Positions 52,542 to 61,249 of a DNA stretch of 64,000 bases are shown piece by piece. The stretch is from positions 3,286,001 through 3,350,000 of the forward strand of contig NZ_CP150170.1 in the NCBI RefSeq assembly GCF_037963865.1, read 5' to 3'. Source of the DNA: Paenibacillus sp. FSL R10-2734. GTDB lineage: Bacteria > Bacillota > Bacilli > Paenibacillales > Paenibacillaceae. Every line of letters starts with the position of its first letter. Position 1 is the stretch's first letter. The notes beneath the pieces are model-generated. The model was not told the origin of the DNA, searched no databases, and was given only the letters and a program-made list of their open reading frames with translations. Made by a program: the position numbers and the translations under genes.

Positions 52542-53168
52542 GTGGAATTATTTAAGCACTATAAGGATTTCAAAATGGACGTGCTTAAGGAAGTCGGGAA
52601 TATTGGAGCTGGAAATGCAGCTACCGCATTATCACAGCTCTTAAATAAGCCAATTGATATGGCTGTTCCCAAGGTACAGCTTCTCAACTTTGAAGAGATT
52701 ACGGACAAAGTTGGTGGAGCGGAAGAATTAGTATATGCAGTTTTCTTACGTGTGGAGGGTGAAGCTCCAGGTAATCTGTTTTTCATTCTTTCACCGGAAG
52801 CAGCTTTAAACTTACTTAGTCGTATCGCAGGCATCGAGATTTTGAGTAACCAAGAACTTGGAGAAATGGAACTTTCCGCGCTAAGTGAAATTGGAAATAT
52901 TTTGGCGGGGTCGTACCTATCTTCTCTTGCAGACTTCACCTCACTTTCTATGTATCCAACAGTTCCTGCGCTTGCCATGGATATGGCTGGAGCCATCCTA
53001 AGCTACGGCTTGCTGCAATTTGGGCAAATGGGCGACGATGCATTGTTGATTGATACTACCTTTTTTGAGGGGAAAAACGAAATTGAAGGGCAATTTTTCC
53101 TAATTCCCGACCCGGAATCATTCCCAAAAATCTTCAAATCGCTAGGAGTTCCTTTTGAAAATGATTGA
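52542..53168 (+). CDS. cheC: CheY-P phosphatase CheC
   Basis: A 208-residue protein with two active-site motifs, KEVGNIGAGNAATALSQLL and LSEIGNILAGSYLSSLADF, each supplying Glu and Asn. Binds CheD, which links adaptation to phosphatase activity. Starts at GTG 52542, 3 nt after cheW, with AGCCTGGAGGG as SD. Confidence 0.97.
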   Translation: MELFKHYKDFKMDVLKEVGNIGAGNAATALSQLLNKPIDMAVPKVQLLNFEEITDKVGGAEELVYAVFLRVEGEAPGNLFFILSPEAALNLLSRIAGIEILSNQELGEMELSALSEIGNILAGSYLSSLADFTSLSMYPTVPALAMDMAGAILSYGLLQFGQMGDDALLIDTTFFEGKNEIEGQFFLIPDPESFPKIFKSLGVPFEND

Positions 53169-53658
53169 AGAACAAAGCATTATTAAAGTAGGGATGGCCG
53201 ATCTTAACATTGGAAGCCAGGATAGTTTGATTCGTACAACGGGTCTTGGCTCCTGCGTGGGATTGACATTGTTTGACCCTGGAAAAAAACTCGCGGGAAT
53301 GGCGCATGTGATGCTCCCAACTTCTGAGATTGCTAGGGAAGGACAGTTAAACATCGCAAAGTTTGCAGATACTGCAGTGCCGGAGCTCTTATCCCGTTTG
53401 CTGGAGCTTGGGGCGGTTCGTAGTCGGATCGTAGCCAAGATGGCAGGAGGATCACAAATGTTTGCCTTTGCCGGGGGGAGCGACACCATGAGGATCGGGC
53501 CTCGTAATGTTGAATCTTGTAAACTTGCTCTTGAGCATTTAAGAATTCCGTTAGTCGCGGAAGACACAGGCGGTAATTATGGCCGTACGATAGAAATTGC
53601 CTGCAACACTGGCGTATTGTTCATCCGCAGTGTGCAAAAAGGCGCTAAGGAAATATAA
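53155..53658 (+). CDS. cheD: Chemoreceptor glutamine deamidase CheD
   Basis: Deamidates receptor glutamines and binds CheC. Motifs: GLGSCVGLTLFDP with the catalytic Cys, GMAHVMLP with the His, and AGGSQMFAF. The SD AGGAG (53144-53148) suits TTG 53155 (6 nt) better than ATG 53161 (12 nt), so I keep TTG; both overlap the end of cheC. 167 residues. Confidence 0.96.
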   Translation: MKMIEEQSIIKVGMADLNIGSQDSLIRTTGLGSCVGLTLFDPGKKLAGMAHVMLPTSEIAREGQLNIAKFADTAVPELLSRLLELGAVRSRIVAKMAGGSQMFAFAGGSDTMRIGPRNVESCKLALEHLRIPLVAEDTGGNYGRTIEIACNTGVLFIRSVQKGAKEI

Positions 53659-53660
53659 TT

Positions 53661-54071
53661 ATGAAGATGATTGGAAACATTTGGGTAAACTTGCTGTTTG
53701 GTTTGGTAGGTTTTGTTTTCACTTTTTTTATAACCTACAGTAATAATGTTCTCGGTACTAGTTTATTACGAAGTCTATTAGGTTTTATCATCTGGTTTCT
53801 GCTTGCATTCCTTCTAAGATGGGTATTGGGTTTTATTGTGTATCAATCATCGCCTCCGGATGAACAGGATATAAGTGGAGAGGAATTAGGTGCGAAGCTA
53901 GACATCAGTACCCCTGATGAGGATGAAGAGTTAATCAACCTGCTTAAACCGAAGCCAGGACAAGGAAGCGGGAACAGTGAGGGGTTCAAGCCTCTTACAC
54001 CTCCTAAACTAGTTTCTATGAAAGATCCAGAAGAATTGGCCAAGGCCGTTCGTCACCTGAAAGAAGAATAA
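53661..54071 (+). CDS. Membrane protein of unknown function between cheD and sigD
   Basis: A 136-residue protein. Two membrane helices (about 6-24, IWVNLLFGLVGFVFTFFITY, and 32-58) are followed by an acidic cytoplasmic part (DEQDISGEELG) and a short C-terminal helix (MKDPEELAKAVRHLKEE). It lies 2 nt after cheD. B. subtilis has no gene at this point that I can match. A link to motility is inferred from position only. Confidence 0.8.
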   Translation: MKMIGNIWVNLLFGLVGFVFTFFITYSNNVLGTSLLRSLLGFIIWFLLAFLLRWVLGFIVYQSSPPDEQDISGEELGAKLDISTPDEDEELINLLKPKPGQGSGNSEGFKPLTPPKLVSMKDPEELAKAVRHLKEE

Positions 54072-54100
54072 GCGAGCGCTGTGGCGAAATCGATTATCTT

Positions 54101-54200
54101 AAAATATAAGAATGTATAAGTTTCACGGTATACATGATCCTTATATTTCTCGCTTAAACGCTACCGTCCTTATAAGGACGCCGAAGGCGTTTATGCTTGT
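54101..54200 (+). repeat. Dispersed repeat family A, copy A3 (inside fla/che operon)
   Basis: Full-length copy between the membrane gene and sigD: AATATAAGAATGTATAAG, TTTCACGGTATACATGATCC, TTATATTTCTCGC, AAACGC, GTCCTTATAAGGAC and GCCGAAGGCGTTT. Same orientation as transcription. Confidence 0.88.
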
Positions 54201-54260
54201 GACTAGGCAGGTTTCGCCGCGACAAGCTCTCTGACTAAACTTTGGGAAGGGTGAAAGCTA

Positions 54261-55049
54261 TTGAACGAGCGTAAAGCTTCTCAATTGGAAACTGACGAGC
54301 TATGGGAACAGTGGAAAGAACACGGTGACCCTGAAGCTAAGAAGAAGCTGATAGAGAGTTATCTCCATATTGTAGATTATGTATCCAGCCGTTTGGCTGT
54401 GGGGTTGCCCAAGAATGTATCTAAAGATGATTTAGCTAGTAATGGAGTAATGGGATTGATTGATGCGATTGAGAAATTCGACTACAAACGAGGATTGCAG
54501 TTTCAGACTTATGCGTCCTGGCGTGTACGCGGTGCAATATTAGATTCATTACGCCAAAGTGATTGGGTACCTAGATCAGTGCGAGAAAAAGCTAAAAAAA
54601 TCGAGGATGCCTATCAGCAGCTGGAACAGAAGTACCTAAGATCCGTTAGTGATGAGGAAATGAGTCTATATCTAAATATCAGTGTAACAGAATTTCAAAA
54701 TATGTTGCAGGATGTGGCTGTAATGTCACTATGTTCACTGGAAGATCCAATTCGTGAAGAGGAATCAGAGACCCGGATGTCCATACTGGTGGACGATAAA
54801 GCTAAAAATCCGGATAGCAAGGTAAATGAGTTCTACTTACGTGAAGCGCTCACCAAAGGTATAGAGAAATTAACGGTGAAAGAACGGACCGTTGTGTCCC
54901 TTTTATATTATGAAGATTTATCATTGAGCGAAATCGCAGAGGTTATGTCCTTATCTCCTTCACGGATTTCGCAGCTTCATTCCAAAGCCATTTTGCGGCT
55001 GAGAGGAACGCTTGAGAAGAATCGCGATCTACTAATGCAGAACGATTAA
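54261..55049 (+). CDS. sigD: RNA polymerase sigma-D (sigma-28/FliA type)
   Basis: Late flagellar sigma factor, controlling flagellin, motor and autolysin genes. In the 262-residue protein, region 2 contains NGVMGLIDAIEKFDYKRGLQF and the WRVRGAILDSLRQSDWVPRSVR stretch typical of sigma-28. Region 4 is LSLSEIAEVMSLSPSRISQLHSK. Start TTG 54261 follows GGGAAGGGTGAAAG. A repeat copy lies just before it. Confidence 0.97.
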   Translation: MNERKASQLETDELWEQWKEHGDPEAKKKLIESYLHIVDYVSSRLAVGLPKNVSKDDLASNGVMGLIDAIEKFDYKRGLQFQTYASWRVRGAILDSLRQSDWVPRSVREKAKKIEDAYQQLEQKYLRSVSDEEMSLYLNISVTEFQNMLQDVAVMSLCSLEDPIREEESETRMSILVDDKAKNPDSKVNEFYLREALTKGIEKLTVKERTVVSLLYYEDLSLSEIAEVMSLSPSRISQLHSKAILRLRGTLEKNRDLLMQND

Positions 55050-55078
55050 CCGTTAGCGGTGACAAGGGGGAGCAAAAT

Positions 55079-56482
55079 TTGATCGGTCAAAATGCTTTGA
55101 ATCAGTACTTGAGTATTACTTTTTCGGAGGACAAAGGGATCGCGTATTTGCAGTTTTCCAAAAAGGATGAGAATTTTTCTACCTCACCTCAAGAATTGGA
55201 AGCCTTCTTACACAGTCACAATATTCGCTTCGGTATCCAGCGTGATGTTGTTGAACGTATTTGTAGTCATCCGGAGGAATTTTTTTGGAGTAAAGTCACT
55301 ATTGCTATAGGCGAAGCTGCTGTGAATGGCATCGATGGCCGAATCATGCTCACTGTTGATTTGGAAGAGGATCGCAAGCCGATTGAAAAAGCAGATGGTA
55401 AGGTAGATTATAAGGATTTGGTTCGGCTTCGTAATGTTCTCAAAGGAAAGTTGATAGCTAGAATTATCCCTGCTCAGCCTGGTAAGCATGGAAAGACTGT
55501 AACTGGTGATGAGCTTGCTTTCAGAGTTGGGAAGGAAGCTCATTTTAAAATCGGAAAGAACGTACTCGTTGATAACAATGGAACTTCGATGTATGCCGCG
55601 ATTGATGGTCTAGTTACTTTAACCGATAGCGGAAAAATCAATGTGTTCCCTGTGTATGAAGTGAATGGTGATGTGGATTACAGCACGGGGAATATTGATT
55701 TTGTAGGTACAGTTGTTATTCGGGGAAACGTACTGTCAGGATTCTCTGTAAAGTCCGCTGGTGATATTCGTGTAGTTGGTGGAGTTGAAGGAGCAGAATT
55801 AATCTCTGGTGGATCCATCGAAATTACGGGTGGAATTATCGGCTATAACAAAGGACATGTAACCGCTGGAAAAAATGTTAAGGTCTCATTCATTCAAGAT
55901 GGTAATGTTACAGCCGGTGAAGATGTCATTGTATCCCAGAGCATTATGCATTCCAATATTCGTGCGGGTAGAGATGTTCTTTGTAACGGAGCAAAGGGAT
56001 TGATTGTTGGCGGAACTGTTCAGTCCGGGGAAAGAGTCGTAGCACGTACAATAGGCAATACCATGTCCACATCGACTTCAATTGAGGTAGGAGTAGTTCC
56101 TGAGCTCAGAAATGAGATTAACGAGCTACGTCAATCACTGCGTCAATTGCTTGAAAATGAGGATAAAACCTCTAAAGCCTTGTACCTCTTAAATCAATTG
56201 GCAACCAACGGTCAACTACCTGCGGATAAAGTGGCGCTTCGCGTTAAATTGAATGCTACCAAACAATCTCATCAACGTGAGGAAAAAAGAATTAAAGAAC
56301 GCGTGCTAGAGATTGAAAGAATGCTAGAAGATACAGGCAGAGCTAGAGTAGAAGTGATCAAAACGATCTATGGTGGATCCAAAATTATGATCGGGAGATA
56401 TACGCGATTTGTGAAGGACCCTACAGAACGAGTTGTGTTTGTTTATAGTGAAGGTGATATATCCTTAACGCCATACAATTAA
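55079..56482 (+). CDS. FapA (DUF342) family protein
   Basis: A 467-residue protein with a central right-handed beta-helix (FVGTVVIRGNVLSGFSVKSAG, GAELISGGSIEITGGIIGY, VTAGKNVKVSF; shortened) flanked by an N-terminal domain and a C-terminal helical region. FapA-type proteins are polymer-binding or scaffold-like; next to sigD they are common in Bacillota but not understood. Start TTG 55079 follows AAGGGGGAG. Confidence 0.9.
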   Translation: MIGQNALNQYLSITFSEDKGIAYLQFSKKDENFSTSPQELEAFLHSHNIRFGIQRDVVERICSHPEEFFWSKVTIAIGEAAVNGIDGRIMLTVDLEEDRKPIEKADGKVDYKDLVRLRNVLKGKLIARIIPAQPGKHGKTVTGDELAFRVGKEAHFKIGKNVLVDNNGTSMYAAIDGLVTLTDSGKINVFPVYEVNGDVDYSTGNIDFVGTVVIRGNVLSGFSVKSAGDIRVVGGVEGAELISGGSIEITGGIIGYNKGHVTAGKNVKVSFIQDGNVTAGEDVIVSQSIMHSNIRAGRDVLCNGAKGLIVGGTVQSGERVVARTIGNTMSTSTSIEVGVVPELRNEINELRQSLRQLLENEDKTSKALYLLNQLATNGQLPADKVALRVKLNATKQSHQREEKRIKERVLEIERMLEDTGRARVEVIKTIYGGSKIMIGRYTRFVKDPTERVVFVYSEGDISLTPYN

Positions 56483-56514
56483 TCGGGCGGGCAGCATTAG
56501 CGGCCGGCCATTCT

Positions 56515-56612
56515 TGAAATATAAGAAAGTATAAGTTTCACGTTATACATTATCCTTATATTTTACGAGAAACGGTTATCGTCTTAAGAAGACGACAACA
56601 TCGTTTCTTCTT
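56515..56612 (+). repeat. Dispersed repeat family A, copy A4 (inside fla/che operon)
   Basis: The 5' half is almost identical to A1 (AAATATAAGAAAGTATAAG, TTTCACGTTATACATTATCC). The 3' half diverges (GTCTTAAGAAGAC replaces GTCCTTAAAGGAC) yet keeps the stem: compensatory change. Confidence 0.82.
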
Positions 56613-56626
56613 ATGAGAAGAGGGTT

Positions 56627-56941
56627 ATGATGAGCCTAAAACCAGTGGAACTGCAAATTGCTCTACCTCGGACCACGGAGGCGGGTAAGATTCAGAATGA
56701 ATCTCAGCAACGCCCCGCTATTGATCAGCATCAACTGGCCGGGCAAAATGTGAAACAAAGCCAAGAATTGTCCATGCGAAGCACAGAAGTGGATGAGTCT
56801 TCTGAATCTGCTTTGCGCGATGGTGGAGGTAAAGACAATCAGCATTCGGGAGGCAATCCTTCTTCGGAGAAACGTTCGAAGTCAGGCACTCGTGATGCGG
56901 AACATCCTTACAAAGGACAACGTATAGATCTGAGCCTTTAA
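56627..56941 (+). CDS. Small hydrophilic protein, C-terminal HPYKG motif
   Basis: A 104-residue protein rich in Ser, Gln, Glu and Lys, with no membrane segment. Most of it looks disordered; the C terminus HPYKGQRIDLSL stands out as a compact, probably conserved peptide that I recall from small proteins near sigD in other Bacillota. AGAAGAGGG precedes ATG 56627; ATG 56630 is an alternative. Role unknown. Confidence 0.7.
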   Translation: MMSLKPVELQIALPRTTEAGKIQNESQQRPAIDQHQLAGQNVKQSQELSMRSTEVDESSESALRDGGGKDNQHSGGNPSSEKRSKSGTRDAEHPYKGQRIDLSL

Positions 56942-56980
56942 TAAGTAATAATATTTGATATGTAAAAGGAGATAAGGCAC

Positions 56981-57559
56981 TTGCAACCATGGGTGTATAT
57001 TGTGCTAGTAGGTGTCGCCGCTATTCTTTATGCCCTTCTACTTCCGGCACGTGTGAAGGAAGGAAAAGCAAAGCAGCAAAGCCTCAAAGAAACGGAGGCT
57101 GCGCTTGAGCTATATATGGCTGACATAGAGCGCGAGAACGAAGAACTAGTACAGTTAGTCAGCAGTATTAAGCAGCAATCACAAACTAATCATAATATAA
57201 TGCAAGATCAGATTAGCGGATTGCAGGGTCAATTATCAGAATTACAGAAAAGCTCTTTATTACTTGAGGGCCGAGTAACTGACGAAGAAAAGCGTTTAAG
57301 AGAGTTGGTAGTTTCAGTTGAGAAGGGTTCGTATGTTAAAGTTCCGGCGATCGAAGACACGTCTGCCGGATCTGAGATGAATTCAATACAACCAGAAGTC
57401 AAAGCTAAACCTATCAGTTCTATTAAATTGCGATATCCAAGATTGTTTGAACTGCATGAGCAGGGCAAATCGATAGACTCCATTGCCAAGACGGCTGGAC
57501 TTCAGCGGGGAGAAGTGCAACTGATTCTGCAACTCGCCAAACAGGAGGAATCGGTATGA
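56981..57559 (+). CDS. swrB: SwrB-like (YlxL) swarming motility protein
   Basis: A 192-residue protein with one N-terminal membrane helix (residues 3-20, WVYIVLVGVAAILYALLL), a coiled coil (about 28-110) and a C-terminal helix-turn-helix-like segment (LHEQGKSIDSIAKTAGLQRGEVQ). B. subtilis SwrB has this layout at this place after sigD and activates the flagellar export apparatus. Start TTG 56981 follows AAAAGGAGATAAG. The next gene overlaps by 4 nt. Confidence 0.82.
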   Translation: MQPWVYIVLVGVAAILYALLLPARVKEGKAKQQSLKETEAALELYMADIERENEELVQLVSSIKQQSQTNHNIMQDQISGLQGQLSELQKSSLLLEGRVTDEEKRLRELVVSVEKGSYVKVPAIEDTSAGSEMNSIQPEVKAKPISSIKLRYPRLFELHEQGKSIDSIAKTAGLQRGEVQLILQLAKQEESV

Positions 57560-58200
57560 TGAAGAACCGTTCTTTTTTGTTCGGACTTGGCACTGGATTA
57601 ATAGCGGGTGCATTACTACTTCAATTAATGATATCCGGTGGAGCAGCTCCACTCACGAAGGAACAAGTTTTACAAGGTGCTGAGAAATTGAACTTGAAGG
57701 TCATCGACGAATCTACTGAATCCCCTTCGGATGAGACTGCTTTGGATGACGCTGCTCAAGATCAAAAGACTGACGGACTAACGGATGGAAGTCACGAGAA
57801 TGTGGCGCCTTCTGAGCCTACAGTAGCAGCTTCTCCCGCTCCTGTAGAATCTCCTACAGTATCTGGTGACCCAAGTAAGGTAAATCTACCTAAAGAGCCC
57901 TCTACGCCTAAAGAAGGCACGGTTAAGAAGCCAGAGGTCACTACTGCACCAAGCGCTGTTGCTCCTGTTACACCAAAAGTCACTGCGAATGCCGAGATTT
58001 TCGTTCGTATACCTTCAGGTACCACATTGACAGAAACAGCAGATATTTTGGAGAAGGCTGCGGTCATTAAAGATAAGGCTAGTTTCCTTCAAGCTGCCAA
58101 TAAACGTGAAATCAACAAAAAAATACAATCCGGTTCTTACAACTTTAATAAAGGCGAGAGCCTAGATTCTATATTAGAAAAATTAATAAGTTTTCAATGA
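57556..58200 (+). CDS. Membrane-anchored MltG-N-domain-like protein
   Basis: A 214-residue protein with an N-terminal membrane helix (about 8-28, FGLGTGLIAGALLLQLMI), a Pro/Ser/Thr/Lys linker (about 60-135) and a C-terminal ~70-residue domain (IFVRIPSGTTLTETADILEKA.., IQSGSYNFNKGESLDSILEKL) resembling the LysM-like first domain of MltG/YceG. The MltG catalytic domain is absent, so it should bind rather than cut glycan. Coupled to swrB by ATGA overlap. Last gene of the operon. Confidence 0.78.
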   Translation: MMKNRSFLFGLGTGLIAGALLLQLMISGGAAPLTKEQVLQGAEKLNLKVIDESTESPSDETALDDAAQDQKTDGLTDGSHENVAPSEPTVAASPAPVESPTVSGDPSKVNLPKEPSTPKEGTVKKPEVTTAPSAVAPVTPKVTANAEIFVRIPSGTTLTETADILEKAAVIKDKASFLQAANKREINKKIQSGSYNFNKGESLDSILEKLISFQ

Positions 58201-58203
58201 TCG

Positions 58204-58232
58204 TTGCATACACTAATAAAATATGGTATAGT
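58204..58232 (+). promoter_or_regulatory. Sigma-A promoter of rpsB-tsf
   Basis: TTGCAT (58204-58209), a 17-nt spacer and TATAGT (58227-58232). Starts immediately after the last flagellar gene. Confidence 0.8.
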
Positions 58233-58237
58233 AATTG

Positions 58238-58345
58238 ACGGTGTTAAAACACACGCCGGTTGATTTCGACAAGGGGTGCTTTCTTCTGAAGAAAGTCTTG
58301 CTGAAAGATGACACACGGCGGAGGAGACACACAATAAACCAAACT
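58238..58345 (+). promoter_or_regulatory. Structured leader of rpsB
   Basis: Arms CGCCG / CGGCG enclose a CTTTCTTC-TGA-GAAGAAAG hairpin; GGTGT/ACACC-like arms lie before it. A ribosomal-protein autoregulatory leader is likely by position; I have not matched it to a named family. Confidence 0.5.
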
Positions 58346-58361
58346 TAGGAGGTGTGTGAAG

Positions 58362-59063
58362 ATGGCAGTAATCTCCATGAAACAGCTTCTAGAAGCTGGG
58401 GTACACTTCGGTCACCAGACTCGTCGTTGGAACCCAAAGATGGATCGTTATATCTTCACTGAAAGAAACGGAATTTACATTATTGACTTGCAAAAAACAG
58501 TCAAGAAGGTAGAAGAAGCTTACAACTTTGTAAAAAGCGTCGCTGGTGACAACGGCACAATCCTATTCGTAGGAACAAAGAAACAAGCACAAGATTCCGT
58601 AAAAGAAGAAGCAGAACGTTCAGGTATGTTCTTCATTAACCAACGTTGGTTGGGCGGAACTCTTACTAACTTCCAAACTATCCAAAAACGTATTGATCGT
58701 TTGAAGAAATTGGAATCTTGGGAAGAGGACGGCACTTTCGAAGTTCTACCTAAGAAAGAAGTTATCCTTCTTCGCAAAGAGAAAGATCGTCTTGAGAAAT
58801 TCTTGGGCGGTATCAAGAACATGAAAGGTCTACCAAGCGCGTTGTTCATCATTGACCCGCGTAAAGAGCGTATCGCAGTTGCAGAAGCTCGCAAATTGGG
58901 TATTCCAATCGTAGCTATCGTTGATACTAACTGTGATCCGGACGAAATCGACTACGTAATTCCAGGTAACGACGACGCTATCCGCGCCGTGAAATTGTTG
59001 ACTGGTAAAATGGCAGACGCTGTTGTTGAAGCTCACCAAGGCGAAGACACAACTACTGCTTAA
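58362..59063 (+). CDS. rpsB: 30S ribosomal protein S2
   Basis: A 233-residue protein, normal for S2. Opening AVISMKQLLEAGVHFGHQTRRW; later DTNCDPDEIDYVIPGNDDA. ATG 58362 follows AGGAGGTGTG; GTG 58356 is disregarded. The third-position codon bias is that of a highly expressed gene. Confidence 0.98.
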   Translation: MAVISMKQLLEAGVHFGHQTRRWNPKMDRYIFTERNGIYIIDLQKTVKKVEEAYNFVKSVAGDNGTILFVGTKKQAQDSVKEEAERSGMFFINQRWLGGTLTNFQTIQKRIDRLKKLESWEEDGTFEVLPKKEVILLRKEKDRLEKFLGGIKNMKGLPSALFIIDPRKERIAVAEARKLGIPIVAIVDTNCDPDEIDYVIPGNDDAIRAVKLLTGKMADAVVEAHQGEDTTTA

Positions 59064-59094
59064 GTAGCGATTAACACATACAAGAACTTAAATG

Positions 59095-59141
59095 AAAAGG
59101 GTGGTTGGCAGGTGGATAACCTCTCACTGCCCTTTTTTTAG
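59095..59141 (+). terminator. Attenuator between rpsB and tsf
   Basis: GGCAG/CTGCC with outer AAAAGGG/CCCTTTT and a tail of seven T. Partial termination would set S2 above EF-Ts. Confidence 0.8.
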
Positions 59142-59195
59142 GATAAAGGCCTTGAATAATGTATTAAAACGACAATTACCTGGAGGGAATAAACA

Positions 59196-59846
59196 ATGGC
59201 AGTTGATGCAAAAGCAGTAAAAGAACTTCGTGAAAGAACAGGCGCTGGTATGCTTGATTGTAAAAAAGCGCTTGAAGAAGCTAATAACGATATCACTAAA
59301 GCAGCAGAATTGCTTCGTGAAAAAGGTCTGTCCGCAGCAGCAAACAAAGCAGGACGTATTGCTACTGAAGGCGTTGTAGAATCTTACATCCACGCTGGCG
59401 GCCGTATTGGTGTACTTGTAGAAATCAACTGCGAAACTGACTTTGTTGGTAAAACAGATTCCTTCAAGGACTTTGCTCGCGATATCGCTATGCAAATCGC
59501 TGCGGCAAACCCACGTTATGTACGTCGTGAAGAAGTTCCACAAGAAGATGTAGAAAAAGAAAAAGAAATCCTGAAAGCTCAAGCTTTGAACGAAGGTAAG
59601 CCTGAGAAAATCATTGAAAAAATGGTTGAAGGACGTATTGGTAAATATTACGAAGAATATTGCTTGCTTGAGCAATCCTTCGTTAAAGACCCTGACAAAA
59701 CGATCTCCCAATTGTTGAACGAAAAAATCAGCACAATCGGAGAAAACATCTCGATCCGTCGTTTTGCTCGTTTTGAACTAGGCGAAGGTTTGGAAAAGAA
59801 AGTGGATAACTTTGTAGAAGAAGTTATGGCACAAGTTAATCAATAA
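59196..59846 (+). CDS. tsf: Elongation factor Ts
   Basis: Nucleotide-exchange factor for EF-Tu. The 216-residue protein starts AVDAKAVKELRERTGAGMLDCKKAL and includes EINCETDFVGKTDSF in the core. It is the short EF-Ts form with a reduced coiled-coil part, as in some Bacilli. CTGGAGGG precedes the ATG. Confidence 0.97.
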   Translation: MAVDAKAVKELRERTGAGMLDCKKALEEANNDITKAAELLREKGLSAAANKAGRIATEGVVESYIHAGGRIGVLVEINCETDFVGKTDSFKDFARDIAMQIAAANPRYVRREEVPQEDVEKEKEILKAQALNEGKPEKIIEKMVEGRIGKYYEEYCLLEQSFVKDPDKTISQLLNEKISTIGENISIRRFARFELGEGLEKKVDNFVEEVMAQVNQ

Positions 59847-59899
59847 TAATAGCTTCATCATAAATGTGAAGAATTGAATAAAGGCAAGCATCAGAAGAG

Positions 59900-59930
59900 C
59901 GGAACACGTACACGTAGTGTTCCGTCTTTT
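59900..59930 (+). terminator. Hairpin between tsf and pyrH
   Basis: CGGAACAC (59900-59907) pairs with GTGTTCCG (59917-59924) and TCTTTTG follows. Likely a partial terminator. Confidence 0.7.
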
Positions 59931-59951
59931 GTAGAAAGTGAGGGTATACAT

Positions 59952-60680
59952 TTGGAACAGCCGGTATTTAAGAGAGTAGTCCTTAAGGTAAGTGGAGAGT
60001 CTTTGGCAGGACAAAACGGATATGGTATTGATGCCGACATGATTATTTCCATCGCTGAACAGATCAAGGAAGTTGTAGAGCTTGGCGTTCAGGTTGCGAT
60101 TGTTTGTGGCGGAGGTAACATTTGGCGCGGGATCGCTGGCAGCGCAAGCGGCATCGATCGTGCTACTGCAGATTATATGGGCATGCTGGCAACAGTAATG
60201 AATTCACTTGCACTGCAGGATGCATTAGAGCAAATCGATGTGCCAACAAGAGTGCAGACTTCGATCTCGATGCAGCAAATTGCTGAACCGTACATTCGTC
60301 GTCGTGCGATTCGCCACTTGGAGAAGGGCCGCGTTGTTATTTTTGCAGCAGGCACAGGTAACCCATTCTTCTCAACAGATACTACTGCAGCTCTTAGAGC
60401 GGCAGAGATCGAAGCAGAAGTTATTCTGATGGCGAAGAATAAGGTTGATGGTGTATATTCAGCAGATCCGTTTAAAGACAGCACAGCCGAGAAGTTTGAA
60501 CAGCTCACTTACATGGATGTTCTGAACAAAAACCTTGGTGTTATGGATTCAACAGCTTCATCTCTATGTATGGATAATAATATACCGCTCATTGTATTTG
60601 CCATTACTGAACAAGGCAATATCAAACGTGTCGTTCTCGGTGAGAAGATCGGAACGATTGTTAAAGGGAGTGTAGATTAA
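59952..60680 (+). CDS. pyrH: UMP kinase
   Basis: Phosphorylates UMP to UDP; feeds RNA, DNA and envelope precursors. I use TTG 59952 (EQPVFKRVVLKVSGESLAG), preceded by GAGGG, which gives 242 residues as in the family; upstream in-frame sequence belongs to the tsf-pyrH hairpin. Motifs: VCGGGNIWRG, DRATADYMGMLATVMN, GNPFFSTDTTAALRA. The stop overlaps the frr start. Confidence 0.96.
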   Translation: MEQPVFKRVVLKVSGESLAGQNGYGIDADMIISIAEQIKEVVELGVQVAIVCGGGNIWRGIAGSASGIDRATADYMGMLATVMNSLALQDALEQIDVPTRVQTSISMQQIAEPYIRRRAIRHLEKGRVVIFAAGTGNPFFSTDTTAALRAAEIEAEVILMAKNKVDGVYSADPFKDSTAEKFEQLTYMDVLNKNLGVMDSTASSLCMDNNIPLIVFAITEQGNIKRVVLGEKIGTIVKGSVD

Positions 60681-61234
60681 TGCCACAATCGGTCAAAAAA
60701 AATGCCGAAGAGCGTATGGACAAAGCGATTTCATCGCTGAAACGTGACTTGGCAACATTGCGGGCAGGGCGTGCAACAACATCTCTGCTAGATCGCATTC
60801 AAGTTGAATATTACGGTTCCCCTACTCCAATCAATCAGCTGGCGAACATCAGTACTCCGGATTCCCGGACGCTGTTAATCCAGCCGTGGGACAAAACATC
60901 GATGTCTGACATTGAACGGGCGATCATGAAATCGGATATCGGTTTAACGCCTGCGAATGACGGCACAATTATTCGTCTTTCTATCCCTCCGCTGACTGAA
61001 GAACGTCGGACGGATTTGGTGAAGCTGACGAAGAAATTTGGTGAAGAAGCGAAAGTAGCGATCCGCAACATTCGCCGCGATGCCAACGATGATATTAAGA
61101 AGATGGAGAAAAACGGTATCTCGGAAGATGAGTCCCGTGGACATCAAGAGGACATTCAAAAGACTACGGATAAATTCATAGCCGAAGTCGATAAAGTGCT
61201 TGTATCCAAAGAAAAAGAGATTATGGAAGTATAA
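60680..61234 (+). CDS. frr: Ribosome recycling factor
   Basis: A 184-residue tRNA-shaped factor that splits post-termination ribosomes with EF-G. Signatures: LKRDLATLRAGRATTSLLDRI, SIPPLTEERRTDLVKLTKK. ATG 60680 shares one base with the pyrH stop. Confidence 0.98.
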   Translation: MPQSVKKNAEERMDKAISSLKRDLATLRAGRATTSLLDRIQVEYYGSPTPINQLANISTPDSRTLLIQPWDKTSMSDIERAIMKSDIGLTPANDGTIIRLSIPPLTEERRTDLVKLTKKFGEEAKVAIRNIRRDANDDIKKMEKNGISEDESRGHQEDIQKTTDKFIAEVDKVLVSKEKEIMEV

Positions 61235-61249
61235 AGATATTCTAGAGAC

